Positions 56,675 through 64,000 of a DNA stretch of 64,000 nucleotides are shown here, piece after piece. The notes under the pieces were generated by a model. It worked only from the letters and a program-made list of their open reading frames with translations, did not search any database and had not been told where the DNA came from. Source of the DNA: Cryobacterium breve. Lineage in GTDB: Bacteria > Actinomycetota > Actinomycetes > Actinomycetales > Microbacteriaceae. Numbering within the stretch: the first letter of the stretch is position 1; each line of letters opens with the position of its first letter. A program made the position numbers and the translations under genes. The stretch is taken from contig NZ_SOGJ01000037.1 in assembly GCF_004402375.1 (NCBI RefSeq), forward strand, positions 33,276 to 97,275, read 5' to 3'.

Positions 56675-58681
56675 GTGCCTCGTCTCGTGCGGATTTCCGG
56701 TCCGGCAGTGCTCCTGCTGGTGGCGACGCTGACGACGCTCGTCGCGCTGGCCTCCGGAGGAGGCGCTGCGGCGCAACTCCTCGCAGATCCGGGTCCCGTC
56801 GTTCGCTGGGGCCTGCCGCTGGCCAAGATGCTGGTCAACATCAGTGCCGCGGGCACCATCGGCGCAGTCGTGCTCACCCTCTTCGCGCTGAGCCCGACGG
56901 AGAGAGAATACAACGCGGCCCTCGATTTCGCGGCCGGGTCCGCGGCCGTATTCACAGTTGCTTCCGCCCTCACCGGTTTCTTCACCTTCCTGCAGGTGAC
57001 CGCGATCCCGCTGAGCTTCGACGACCGGTTCAGCGCCACCGCCGGACAATTCTTCAGCGACATCGCCATCGGGCAAGCCTGGCTGGTCACCACGCTGATC
57101 GCCGCCTTCGTCACGGTGCTCTGTTTTGCGGTGCGGTCCCAGACAGGTCTGTTCTTCGTGGCGATCCTGGCCGTCGGAGCCCTCGTGCCGATGGCCCTTC
57201 AGGGTCACGCGGCCGGCGCCGAGGGGCACGACGTGGCCATCACCGCGCTGGGCCTGCACCTAGCCTTCGCGGCGGTGTGGCTGGGTGGGCTGTTGACGAT
57301 CATCGTGCTGCGCAAGCAGCTGGCGGGTGGCCGCATCGACGTGGTGCTCGCCCGATACTCGTCGCTCGCCCTCGTGAGTTTCACCGTTGTCGCCGCGTCC
57401 GGCTACGTCGGCGCCGAACTGCGCCTGGGCACCTGGGACCGCCTGCTGACGCCCTACGGCGTCCTCGTGCTGGTGAAGGTGCTCGCCCTCACCGCGCTCG
57501 GCGGATTCGGCGTGCTGCAGCGCCGATTCCTGATCGCGCGGATGCTGCGGAGCACCCCCACGCAGACCAAGGGTCCCGCCCCCCGGGCCGGTGTCTGGTT
57601 CTGGTGGCTCGTCGTGGCCGAACTGGCATTCATGGGAATCGCCTCCGGTGCCGCTGCCGCTCTGGCCAAGACCGCCACACCGGTGGAACAGATCACGGCG
57701 ACCGAGGTGCCGACCTCGACGCCGGCACAGATTCTGACCGGGGAGGTGCTGCCGCCACCCCTGACCTTCAGCCGGTACTTCACCGAGTGGAACTTCGACC
57801 TGGCCTGGGTTCTGTTCTGCGCGTTCGCGATCTTCTTCTACCTCGCGGGGGTGCGCCGCCTGCGCCTGCGCGGCGACAAGTGGCCGCTCTTCCGCACCGT
57901 GCTCTGGGTGATCGGCATGCTCATCCTGTTCTACATCACCAACGGCGGCGCGAACCTGTACGCGAAGTACCTCTTCTCCTCGCACATGCTCATGCACATG
58001 GCGCTGACCATGCTCGTTCCGGTCTTCCTGGTACCCGGGGCACCGGTCACCCTGGCTGCGCGCGCCATCCGCAAGCGACAGGACGACAGCCGCGGACCGC
58101 GCGAGTGGATCCTGCTGGCCGTGCACTCCCGGTATGCGGGCTTCCTGGCCAACCCGCTCGTCGCGGCCGTGCTTTTCGCCGGGTCACTGTGGGTGTTCTA
58201 CTACTCGGCGCTGTTCAGCTGGGCGACGACGGACCACATCGGCCACGAGTGGATGATCGTGCACTTCCTGATAACCGGATACCTGTTCGTTCAGTCGCTG
58301 ATCGGCATCGATCCGGTGCCCTACCGCCTGCCCTACGCCGGTCGTCTGCTGCTCCTGCTCGGCACCATGGCGTTCCACGCGTTCTTCGGTGTCACCATGA
58401 TGACGGGAACCGGTCTGCTCCTAGCCGACTGGTACGGCGCCATGGGACGGGACTGGGGTCTCAGCGGCATCGAGGACCAGCAGATGGGCGGCGGCATCGC
58501 CTGGAGCGTCGGTGAGATCCCGACAATCGCCCTGGCCATTGCCGTGGCCATCCAGTGGAGCCGCAGTGATGCGAAGGAAACCCGCCGCAAGGACCGCAAC
58601 GCCGACCGCACCGGCGACGCCGAACTGATCCGGTACAACGCCGCGCTGGCCCGGCTCGCCTCACACGACCGCGTGGAGTAG
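56675..58681 (+). CDS. CopD-CtaG fusion: copper transport and cytochrome oxidase assembly membrane protein
   Basis: A 668-residue membrane protein with about 15 hydrophobic segments. The first half (about 1-330) is a CopD-type copper import domain (ALQGHAAGAEGHDVAITALGLH, AVWLGGLLTIIVLRKQ). The second half is CtaG/caa3 assembly-like, with LFSSHMLMHMALTMLVPVFL, LGTMAFHAFFGVTMMT and DQQMGGGIAWSVGEIP. The two are separate genes in many bacteria, fused in Actinobacteria. With CopC and PCu(A)C at 37.5-38.7 kb it likely feeds copper to cytochrome oxidase. GTG start. Confidence 0.9.
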   Translation: MPRLVRISGPAVLLLVATLTTLVALASGGGAAAQLLADPGPVVRWGLPLAKMLVNISAAGTIGAVVLTLFALSPTEREYNAALDFAAGSAAVFTVASALTGFFTFLQVTAIPLSFDDRFSATAGQFFSDIAIGQAWLVTTLIAAFVTVLCFAVRSQTGLFFVAILAVGALVPMALQGHAAGAEGHDVAITALGLHLAFAAVWLGGLLTIIVLRKQLAGGRIDVVLARYSSLALVSFTVVAASGYVGAELRLGTWDRLLTPYGVLVLVKVLALTALGGFGVLQRRFLIARMLRSTPTQTKGPAPRAGVWFWWLVVAELAFMGIASGAAAALAKTATPVEQITATEVPTSTPAQILTGEVLPPPLTFSRYFTEWNFDLAWVLFCAFAIFFYLAGVRRLRLRGDKWPLFRTVLWVIGMLILFYITNGGANLYAKYLFSSHMLMHMALTMLVPVFLVPGAPVTLAARAIRKRQDDSRGPREWILLAVHSRYAGFLANPLVAAVLFAGSLWVFYYSALFSWATTDHIGHEWMIVHFLITGYLFVQSLIGIDPVPYRLPYAGRLLLLLGTMAFHAFFGVTMMTGTGLLLADWYGAMGRDWGLSGIEDQQMGGGIAWSVGEIPTIALAIAVAIQWSRSDAKETRRKDRNADRTGDAELIRYNAALARLASHDRVE

Positions 58682-58715
58682 CGGGCGGGCGACCGGGAGC
58701 CGTCGAGCGTGACGC

Positions 58716-59765
58716 TCAGCGCAGCTGGAGGGCGAGCGACCCGTCAGGGTTCACCGTCACGCTGATGGCGACAGAGAAGGCCACGTCTTCGTCCCGCACG
58801 ATGACGTCGCCGTCGAAGAGCGACTGGACCTTGACCACGATGTGCGCCTGCCCCGGGGTGTCGGGCATGTCGAACGTGGTGTCACCGGCCGCCAGGGTGA
58901 CCGCCGGGTACTGGGCGATGGACCAGATCGGGTCATCCCGCACCCGGTCGTTGATCTCGATGCCGAACGGACAGTTCGAGGGTTGCAGCACTTGCTGCGT
59001 GGTGCAGTCGTCGAGGAAACGGTCCAGCTCGGTCTGGACCTGGCTGAGGAATTGGTCGTTGGGCTGGGCGTCGATGGTGACATCCGTCGCCCCTGAGGCG
59101 GCCACCGGCACCGATTGCGGGGCCGCGTCGAGCAAGGGGGAGGTGTGCCCGAACGCGTACACCGCGGGGGCGAAAGCCAGGTACGCCGCCTGGTTCGAGA
59201 ACGTTGCGGGCGCGTCGTCTGCGGCGTGTGCGCGGGTGTCGAGGGTGAGCCGGTTGACCGAGAACGTCGCCTCGTGCAACACCGTCACCTGCAGCACGGC
59301 GAGCGGGCTGGTCTCGAACCGCCAGCTGTCGAAGACGCCGAAGAAGGTGCCTGCGCTCTCCACCTGGAAGGTCATCGTCGCAGGGGTGCCGTCGAGACGG
59401 AATTCGTAGCTGACCGTGTGGTGACCCGGCTTCGTCTCGTCGTCGCCGGTGAGACGGATGCCGGTAAGCTCACCGAGCACAGAGTCCCGCAGCAGGGTCT
59501 CGGGGAGGTTCTGCGGCAGCGCGTCGGCTTCCAGTTGCGCCTTCGTGGGAGTGACCCCGGGCAGAAGGAGCGCGCTGGCGGTGTCCTTGCGGGCCAGGGC
59601 CTCGAGATACTGCCGCACGAGGCCGCTGGCGCTGTAGAGGTCCCGGTTGAGCGAACCGATCGTGGCCGCCAGGGCCGCGCCGAGGAGAGCCGCGATGAGC
59701 ACCACTGCCACGATCGCGCGCCGCTGGTTACGCTGTCGCCTGCCATCCCGGTTGCTCACTCCCAC
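58716..59765 (-). CDS. Unknown extracytoplasmic protein with N-terminal membrane anchor
   Basis: A 349-residue protein I do not recognise. The N-terminus is strongly basic (NRDGRRQRNQRRAI) before one hydrophobic segment (about 16-36, AIVAVVLIAALLGAALAATIG). The rest is polar and extracytoplasmic, with a possible disulfide pair (DDCTTQQVLQPSNCPFGIEI, two Cys about 10 residues apart). It could be a signal-anchor protein of the cell surface. It is divergent from the helicase gene and convergent with the CopD-CtaG gene. Confidence 0.7.
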   Translation of the reverse strand: MGVSNRDGRRQRNQRRAIVAVVLIAALLGAALAATIGSLNRDLYSASGLVRQYLEALARKDTASALLLPGVTPTKAQLEADALPQNLPETLLRDSVLGELTGIRLTGDDETKPGHHTVSYEFRLDGTPATMTFQVESAGTFFGVFDSWRFETSPLAVLQVTVLHEATFSVNRLTLDTRAHAADDAPATFSNQAAYLAFAPAVYAFGHTSPLLDAAPQSVPVAASGATDVTIDAQPNDQFLSQVQTELDRFLDDCTTQQVLQPSNCPFGIEINDRVRDDPIWSIAQYPAVTLAAGDTTFDMPDTPGQAHIVVKVQSLFDGDVIVRDEDVAFSVAISVTVNPDGSLALQLR

Positions 59766-59869
59766 ATCCTACGGGGCGGTTTCTCCACGGACCCGTCAAC
59801 CGGGGCGGACTCGTGCAGCCGGGCCGGATACAGTGGTATGTCCCGTCCGAACCCATCGAAAGCGCCGCC

Positions 59870-61180
59870 GTGTCTGAGATTCCGCTGTCGCGTGAGCAGG
59901 CCGAAGTGTTCCAGGCCATCGAGGGGACCCGGCAGAACGTGTTCGTCACCGGTCGGGCCGGCACCGGCAAGTCGACGCTGCTCAACCACCTGTCCTGGAA
60001 CACGAGCAAGCAGATCGTGATTGCCGCGCCCACCGGGGTCGCGGCGTTGAATGTAGGCGGACAGACCATCCACTCGCTGTTCCGCCTGCCGATCGGCGTG
60101 ATCGCCGACAACGCCATCGACCAGTCCGATCAGGTGCGCAAGCTGCTCAACACCATCGACACGGTGGTCATCGACGAGGTGTCCATGGTGAATGCCGACC
60201 TGATGGATGCGATCGACCGCAGCCTGCGCCAAGCCAGGCAGCGGCCGAACGACAGCTTCGGCGGGGCCCAGATCGTGCTGTTCGGCGACCCGTACCAGCT
60301 GGCCCCGGTTCCGGGGGACTCCGACGAGCGCGCCTACTTCGCGGACACCTACCGGTCGATGTGGTTCTTCGACGCGAAAGTGTGGCAGGGCGCCGACCTG
60401 CGCATCTTCGAGCTCACCGAGGTGCACCGTCAGCGCGACGCCGACTTCAAGCACATGCTCAATGCGGTGCGCCACGGGCAGGTCACGGCCGAGATCGGCG
60501 GCGCCCTCAACGCCGCGGGGGCGCGCACGCCGCCCAGCGAGGGCGTGATCACGCTGGCCACCCGCAACGATTCCGTGAACCGCATCAACGCATCCGCTCT
60601 CAAACGGCTGTCCGGCAAGGCGCTCACGGCCAAGGCCGACGTCACCGGAGACTTCGGCGGGCGTACGTTCCCGGCCGACGAGGTGCTCGAGTTGAAGGTC
60701 GGCGCCCAGGTCATGTTCCTGCGCAATGATTCCAACCAGGATGGCGGACCGCGCTGGGTGAACGGCAGTATCGGCACCGTCACCCGCGTCGATTCCACGG
60801 TCTACGTCGACATCGACGGTGAGACGCACGAGGTGGAACCGGCGGTGTGGGAGAAATTCAAGTACACCTACAACCCGACCACGAAGAAGCTTCGCAAAGA
60901 CGTCGTGGCCGAGTTCACCCAGTTTCCGCTGCGGCTGGCGTGGGCGGTCACCATCCACAAGTCACAAGGCGCCACCTACGAGCGCGCGGTCGTCGACCTC
61001 GGAGCGCGCGTGTTCAGCCCCGGCCAGACCTATGTGGCCCTCAGCCGGCTAACCAGCCTCGACGGCCTCTACCTGACCCGTCCGTTGCGCCCGAGCGACA
61101 TGATCGTCGACGAGAATGTCAAGCGGTTCATGCGCGGCCCGCGTCCGACCGGGACCCCCCGCCCGGTCACCACCGCCTAG
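59870..61180 (+). CDS. PIF1/RecD-like DNA helicase
   Basis: A 436-residue SF1B helicase. Walker A is GRAGTGKST (28-36). D102-E-V-S-M is the PIF1-type Walker B, and QIVLFGDPYQLAPV is motif III. AWAVTIHKSQGATYERAV and YVALSRLTSLDGLYL are motifs V and VI. The length is short for RecD2 and close to the bacterial PIF1-like type. I chose GTG 59870 (VSEIPLSREQAEVF); an in-frame start at 59813 is possible. No partner gene is clear nearby. Confidence 0.88.
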   Translation: MSEIPLSREQAEVFQAIEGTRQNVFVTGRAGTGKSTLLNHLSWNTSKQIVIAAPTGVAALNVGGQTIHSLFRLPIGVIADNAIDQSDQVRKLLNTIDTVVIDEVSMVNADLMDAIDRSLRQARQRPNDSFGGAQIVLFGDPYQLAPVPGDSDERAYFADTYRSMWFFDAKVWQGADLRIFELTEVHRQRDADFKHMLNAVRHGQVTAEIGGALNAAGARTPPSEGVITLATRNDSVNRINASALKRLSGKALTAKADVTGDFGGRTFPADEVLELKVGAQVMFLRNDSNQDGGPRWVNGSIGTVTRVDSTVYVDIDGETHEVEPAVWEKFKYTYNPTTKKLRKDVVAEFTQFPLRLAWAVTIHKSQGATYERAVVDLGARVFSPGQTYVALSRLTSLDGLYLTRPLRPSDMIVDENVKRFMRGPRPTGTPRPVTTA

Positions 61181-61277
61181 CCGACCTGCCCCGGGCACCT
61201 GCCCCGGGCAGCCTGTCGGCCGCCCGATCCGACCGAATGGCACCGCATTCGAACCGGCCCGACGATAGGATCTCCGC

Positions 61278-61799
61278 ATGGCAATCATCACGGACACTAA
61301 AGACTGGACCTGGGTGCTCGAGCGGTCCTGCCCGGAGTGCGGTTTCGCCGCCGCCGAGGCCGACTTCGATCTGATCCCCCGCCTAGTTCGCGAGAACGCG
61401 GCGCGCTGGCAGCCGGTGCTGCAACGAGCGGATGCCGCGGCGCGCCCCGATGACCACACCTGGTCCGCCCTGGAGTACGCGGCCCACGTTCGCGACGTCT
61501 TCCGAATGTTCGACCAGCGCCTGGCGATGATGCTGGCCGAGGACGACCCGGCTTTCCCGAACTGGGACCAGGACGCCACGGCGGTGGCCGAGCGGTACAA
61601 CGAGCAGGATCCGGTGGTCGTGGCCCGCGAACTCGCTGAGGCTGCGGCATCCGTCGCCGACGCCTTCGCCGCCGTTCCGGTGGAGCGGTTGGGGCGCACA
61701 GGGCGCCGTAGCGACGGCGCCCGATTCACCGTGGCCACAATGGCGCAGTACTTTGTGCACGATCCGGTGCATCACCTGCACGACGTCGCCGGCGACTGA
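61278..61799 (+). CDS. DinB-like (DinB_2 fold) four-helix protein
   Basis: A 173-residue protein of the DinB/YfiT-like fold, with the actinobacterial cluster beginning DTKDWTWVLERSCPECGF. The histidine-containing metal-site pattern is seen in the stretch WSALEYAAHVRDVFRMF and the C-terminal FVHDPVHHLHDVAGD. Members use metal or mycothiol-type chemistry, but the substrate is unknown here. ATG with a plausible upstream site. It converges on the GlsB gene. Confidence 0.85.
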   Translation: MAIITDTKDWTWVLERSCPECGFAAAEADFDLIPRLVRENAARWQPVLQRADAAARPDDHTWSALEYAAHVRDVFRMFDQRLAMMLAEDDPAFPNWDQDATAVAERYNEQDPVVVARELAEAAASVADAFAAVPVERLGRTGRRSDGARFTVATMAQYFVHDPVHHLHDVAGD

Positions 61800-61842
61800 C
61801 ACCCGGGAAACGCCCCACCGGTCACAGAAATGGGCAAAAAAA

Positions 61843-61873
61843 AACGGGCGCACCCCCCAATGGTGCGCCCGTT
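61843..61873. terminator. Bidirectional terminator between the DinB-like gene and glsB
   Basis: A 12-bp perfect stem (AACGGGCGCACC and complement), 7-nt loop, with an A run on its left (terminating the minus-strand gene) and CTTTC on its right. Confidence 0.88.
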
Positions 61874-61903
61874 CTTTCGTGTTGCCGTGGCAGAGACCGT
61901 GGC

Positions 61904-62167
61904 TTAGGCCCGGCGACGCCCCGTGAGTGCGCCGTAGATGACCAGAACGATGACGGAGCCGGCGATGGCAAGGAGCCAGGTCGAGATGTCGAAGAAGTTC
62001 TCGAGGCCGGTGCCGAAGATGACCGAGCCGAGGAAACCACCGAGGAACGCGCCGAGCACGCCGAGGATGAGGGTGATGACCCAGCCGCCGCCCTGGTTGC
62101 CCGGGAGGATGGCCTTGGCGATTGCGCCGGCGATGAGTCCGAGAATGAGGAATCCGATGAAGCCCAT
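61904..62167 (-). CDS. GlsB/YeaQ/YmgE family stress-response membrane protein
   Basis: An 87-residue protein with three hydrophobic segments and the glycine-rich pattern IGFLILGLIAGAIAKAIL and LILGVLGAFLGGFLGS, of the transglycosylase-associated/GlsB family. It ends in a basic RRRA. Commonly induced by envelope or general stress in relatives. Next to an Asp23 gene on the same strand. Confidence 0.93.
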   Translation of the reverse strand: MGFIGFLILGLIAGAIAKAILPGNQGGGWVITLILGVLGAFLGGFLGSVIFGTGLENFFDISTWLLAIAGSVIVLVIYGALTGRRRA

Positions 62168-62239
62168 GATGTGTCCTTATGTCTTTCTGTTTGTTTAGGT
62201 GCTGGTGAGGGGGATGGAAAAAATTGAAGCTGGGTTGGA

Positions 62240-62677
62240 CTAGACGGGCAGCGTTGTCTCTGCCTCGTCGATGTCCGAGTCGGTGTCGTCGTCTGACACC
62301 TGGTGCACGTCTCTGACGGTCACCTCGACGTCGCTGACCTGCATGCCGACGATCGTCTCGATCGCGCTCTGTATCGCGGAGCGCACGTCGCCCGACACCT
62401 TCTGCAGTTCGTGCGGGTACTCGACCACAATGGAGATGGCGACGGATGCCGAGCCGTCTTTCACCGTGACGCTCACCCCCGGGGAGAGGTCGGTCCCGCT
62501 GATCGCCTCGCGAAGTGCCCCGAGGGCCCGCGCCGCGCTGCCGCCGAGCGCGTGCACGCCCGGAACCTCGCGAGCGGCGATGCCGACGATCTTAGCGACG
62601 ACGCTATCGGTGATGATGGTTTTCCCCGGTCCGGTCCGGGGACCGGATGCTGGTGCGGAGGTGCTCGGGTCAGCCAT
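62240..62677 (-). CDS. Asp23/Gls24 family envelope stress protein
   Basis: A 145-residue Asp23-family protein. Core stretches are VVAKIVGIAAREVPGVHAL and VSVTVKDGSASVAISIVVEY, then PHELQKVSGDVRSAIQSAIE. The C-terminus is acidic (SDDDTDSDIDEAE). It is a cytoplasmic protein that binds the membrane through partners such as AmaP; no AmaP is in view, only GlsB 72 bp downstream. Confidence 0.92.
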   Translation of the reverse strand: MADPSTSAPASGPRTGPGKTIITDSVVAKIVGIAAREVPGVHALGGSAARALGALREAISGTDLSPGVSVTVKDGSASVAISIVVEYPHELQKVSGDVRSAIQSAIETIVGMQVSDVEVTVRDVHQVSDDDTDSDIDEAETTLPV

Positions 62678-62816
62678 GTGGGATCCAATCTGTTGCGGCG
62701 CGCAGGACTTGCCCGGGCGACACTAGTATGACGCGGGCCGGCCGGAATTCGTCACGCCAATGTCGAAAAAAGTTTAAGAAAGGTGTGCGGCGGGTGGCGA
62801 AGGCAGGTCCGGCGGA

Positions 62817-63710
62817 TCAGGCGGAGACCTCGAACATGACGCTCATGGTATGGCTCTGGCCGGCGTCGAGCCGCACCTGATCCCGGCGCACGTTCGCGGT
62901 TTCCACGCAGACCATGCCCGGCCACTCGTTGTCGCCGATGTCGCCCATCGCGGCAGCCTTGGCAATCCAGGGGTTCCAGATCACGGTGCTGTCCGACCTG
63001 TCGGCTTCGATTGTGACCCTGCGTCCGTTCGGTTCTTCCACGGTGGCGCTGCCGCGGCTGCCCAGGTAGAGGCGGTCCGTCTCGGCGGTGAAGTCCACGG
63101 GAGTGCTCTCCGCGGGTTCGGTGAGCCCGGTGACCTGGTTCACGAACGGGATGCCTTCCAACCCGGAGACCGTTGTGACACGCACATCCGTCACGCGCAG
63201 ATAGGTGTGCAGCGCTTCTTCGAACGTGACGGCATCCATCTCAAGGTTGGTGACCTGCAGAGTGAGGGTCAGCCGGGCGCCGACCGTGACCGTGTACCGG
63301 GCCTCGAAGCGGTGCGGCCAGGCCGAGGCGCGCGTGGAGGGGGTGTCGGTGAGGCCAAAGACCAGCACGACGTCGTCGCCGCTCTCGTGGGCGTCGACGA
63401 GGTCCCACTCGGTCAGGCGGGCGAAGCCGTGCGAAGGCGCGGCCGGGTCGTGCGCGTTCGCGCCGAACCAGGGGAAGCAGATCGGAACGCCGCCGCGGAT
63501 CGCGGCGGCGGCTTCGAACCGGCTCGCCGCGCTCAGGAACAGCAGGGGAAGACCGCCGGCGGGCCTGAACCCGGTCACCTGCGCGCCATGCAGGTAGACC
63601 TCGGCGGAGCCGCCGCGGCCGGCCACCCGCACCACGGTCAGCCCACCCGTGCCCTCTCCGATTCGAACGGAGGCGGGCAGAGACGCGGGTGCGGAAGGTG
63701 TGGAAGACAT
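62817..63710 (-). CDS. D-hexose-6-phosphate mutarotase
   Basis: A 297-residue galactose-mutarotase-fold enzyme of the YeaD type that interconverts the anomers of hexose 6-phosphates. GGVPICFPWFGANAHDP is the characteristic substrate stretch, along with PSHGFARLTEWDL and, later, VTFEEALHTYLRVTDV with the catalytic histidine and glutamate region. ATG start with a modest ribosome-binding site. Monocistronic as far as visible, on the minus strand. Confidence 0.92.
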   Translation of the reverse strand: MSSTPSAPASLPASVRIGEGTGGLTVVRVAGRGGSAEVYLHGAQVTGFRPAGGLPLLFLSAASRFEAAAAIRGGVPICFPWFGANAHDPAAPSHGFARLTEWDLVDAHESGDDVVLVFGLTDTPSTRASAWPHRFEARYTVTVGARLTLTLQVTNLEMDAVTFEEALHTYLRVTDVRVTTVSGLEGIPFVNQVTGLTEPAESTPVDFTAETDRLYLGSRGSATVEEPNGRRVTIEADRSDSTVIWNPWIAKAAAMGDIGDNEWPGMVCVETANVRRDQVRLDAGQSHTMSVMFEVSA

Positions 63711-63845
63711 GGCTCCAGTGTTGCAGTTGCCCTGTCTGCGGGCAGATCAGTCTCGGCCACGGAGTATCGTGCGGCAGTTCATGAGTCGAGAAGTAGAACC
63801 GTGCCACAGCGACTGTGTCAGCAGGCGCTCAGTCCCCCCACGGGA

Positions 63846-64000
63846 TCAGTCCCGCAGATACTGTTCCAGGCACGGCACCTTCAGCAGGGCCAGGGCGCGT
63901 TTCTCGATCTGGCGAACCCGCTCCCTGGTCACCCCCTGAACGACCGCGATCTGGTCCAGCGTTTGGGGCGCGCCCCCGTCGAGGCCGAACCGGGACATAA
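63846..64000 (-). CDS. Sigma-70 family RNA polymerase sigma factor, C-terminal part (runs off the window)
   Basis: The last ~50 codons of a sigma-70 factor, read from the minus strand and cut at the right edge. RFGLDGGAPQTLDQIAVVQG is followed by VTRERVRQIEKRALALL, the helix-turn-helix of region 4.2 that recognises the -35 element. The end is ALLKVPCLEQYLRD. The spacing and motif fit a primary-type (group 1 or 2) sigma, but which one cannot be told from this fragment. Confidence 0.85.
   Translation of the reverse strand, partial: MSRFGLDGGAPQTLDQIAVVQGVTRERVRQIEKRALALLKVPCLEQYLRD

Overview
The window is high-GC actinobacterial chromosome and reads as the replication-origin region of a member of the Microbacteriaceae (Cryobacterium/Leifsonia-like; genus is a guess). 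Grounds: the order rpmH-rnpA-yidD-yidC-jag-rsmG-parA-parB on one side of dnaA and dnaN-gnd-recF-DUF721-gyrB-gyrA-DUF3566-tRNA-Ile-tRNA-Ala on the other, many GTG starts, a DUF6049/murJ pair, and RecF/DciA-like coupling. No insertion sequence, prophage or CRISPR array was seen.

Layout. 1-2 kb: cyclophilin, a small membrane protein, two tRNAs. 1.9-12.5 kb (minus strand): gyrase, RecF, the sliding clamp and DnaA, with oriC between dnaN and dnaA. 12.9-17.9 kb (plus): rpmH, RNase P protein, YidD/YidC membrane insertion, Jag, RsmG, ParA, ParB. 17.9-20.2 kb: a 2.36 kb stretch with no credible gene that carries four parS sites (a fifth lies in the start of parA) and short tandem repeats; it looks like the chromosomal centromere. 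20.2-28.1 kb (minus): Ddl, an aminotransferase, TrxA, TrxB, MurJ, a DUF6049 secreted protein. 28.2-33.8 kb (plus): CCA-adding enzyme, rpsF-ssb-rpsR-rplI, dnaB. 33.9-36.7 kb: three-subunit proton-translocating transhydrogenase. 36.9-40.0 kb: a copper-trafficking/DyP peroxidase group. 40.1-46.6 kb: small membrane proteins, PurB, a tyrosine phosphatase, a WXG100-like/lipase pair that resembles a type VII secretion substrate pair, and a HisC-like aminotransferase. 46.6-50.2 kb: E1 alpha, E1 beta and E2 of a 2-oxoacid dehydrogenase. 50.3-56.6 kb: metal block with a VIT-type iron/manganese transporter behind a DtxR-like inverted repeat, a zinc ABC importer behind a Zur box, the Zur gene, then zinc-free-type ribosomal proteins L28, L33, S14 and the nucleoid protein HU. 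56.7-64 kb: CopD-CtaG fusion, an unknown anchored protein, a PIF1-like helicase, DinB-like protein, GlsB and Asp23 stress proteins, a hexose-phosphate mutarotase and the C-terminal end of a sigma-70 factor cut by the window edge.

How the parts fit: initiation (DnaA, oriC), elongation (DnaN, DnaB, SSB), topology (gyrase) and segregation (ParAB-parS) lie within 33 kb. DnaA-box-like words also occur upstream of dnaB. The zinc block combines regulator, importer and zinc-independent ribosomal proteins. The CopC, PCu(A)C, DyP and CopD-CtaG genes together suggest an extracytoplasmic copper delivery route to cuproenzymes. All functions are read from sequence by eye; no similarity search was run.
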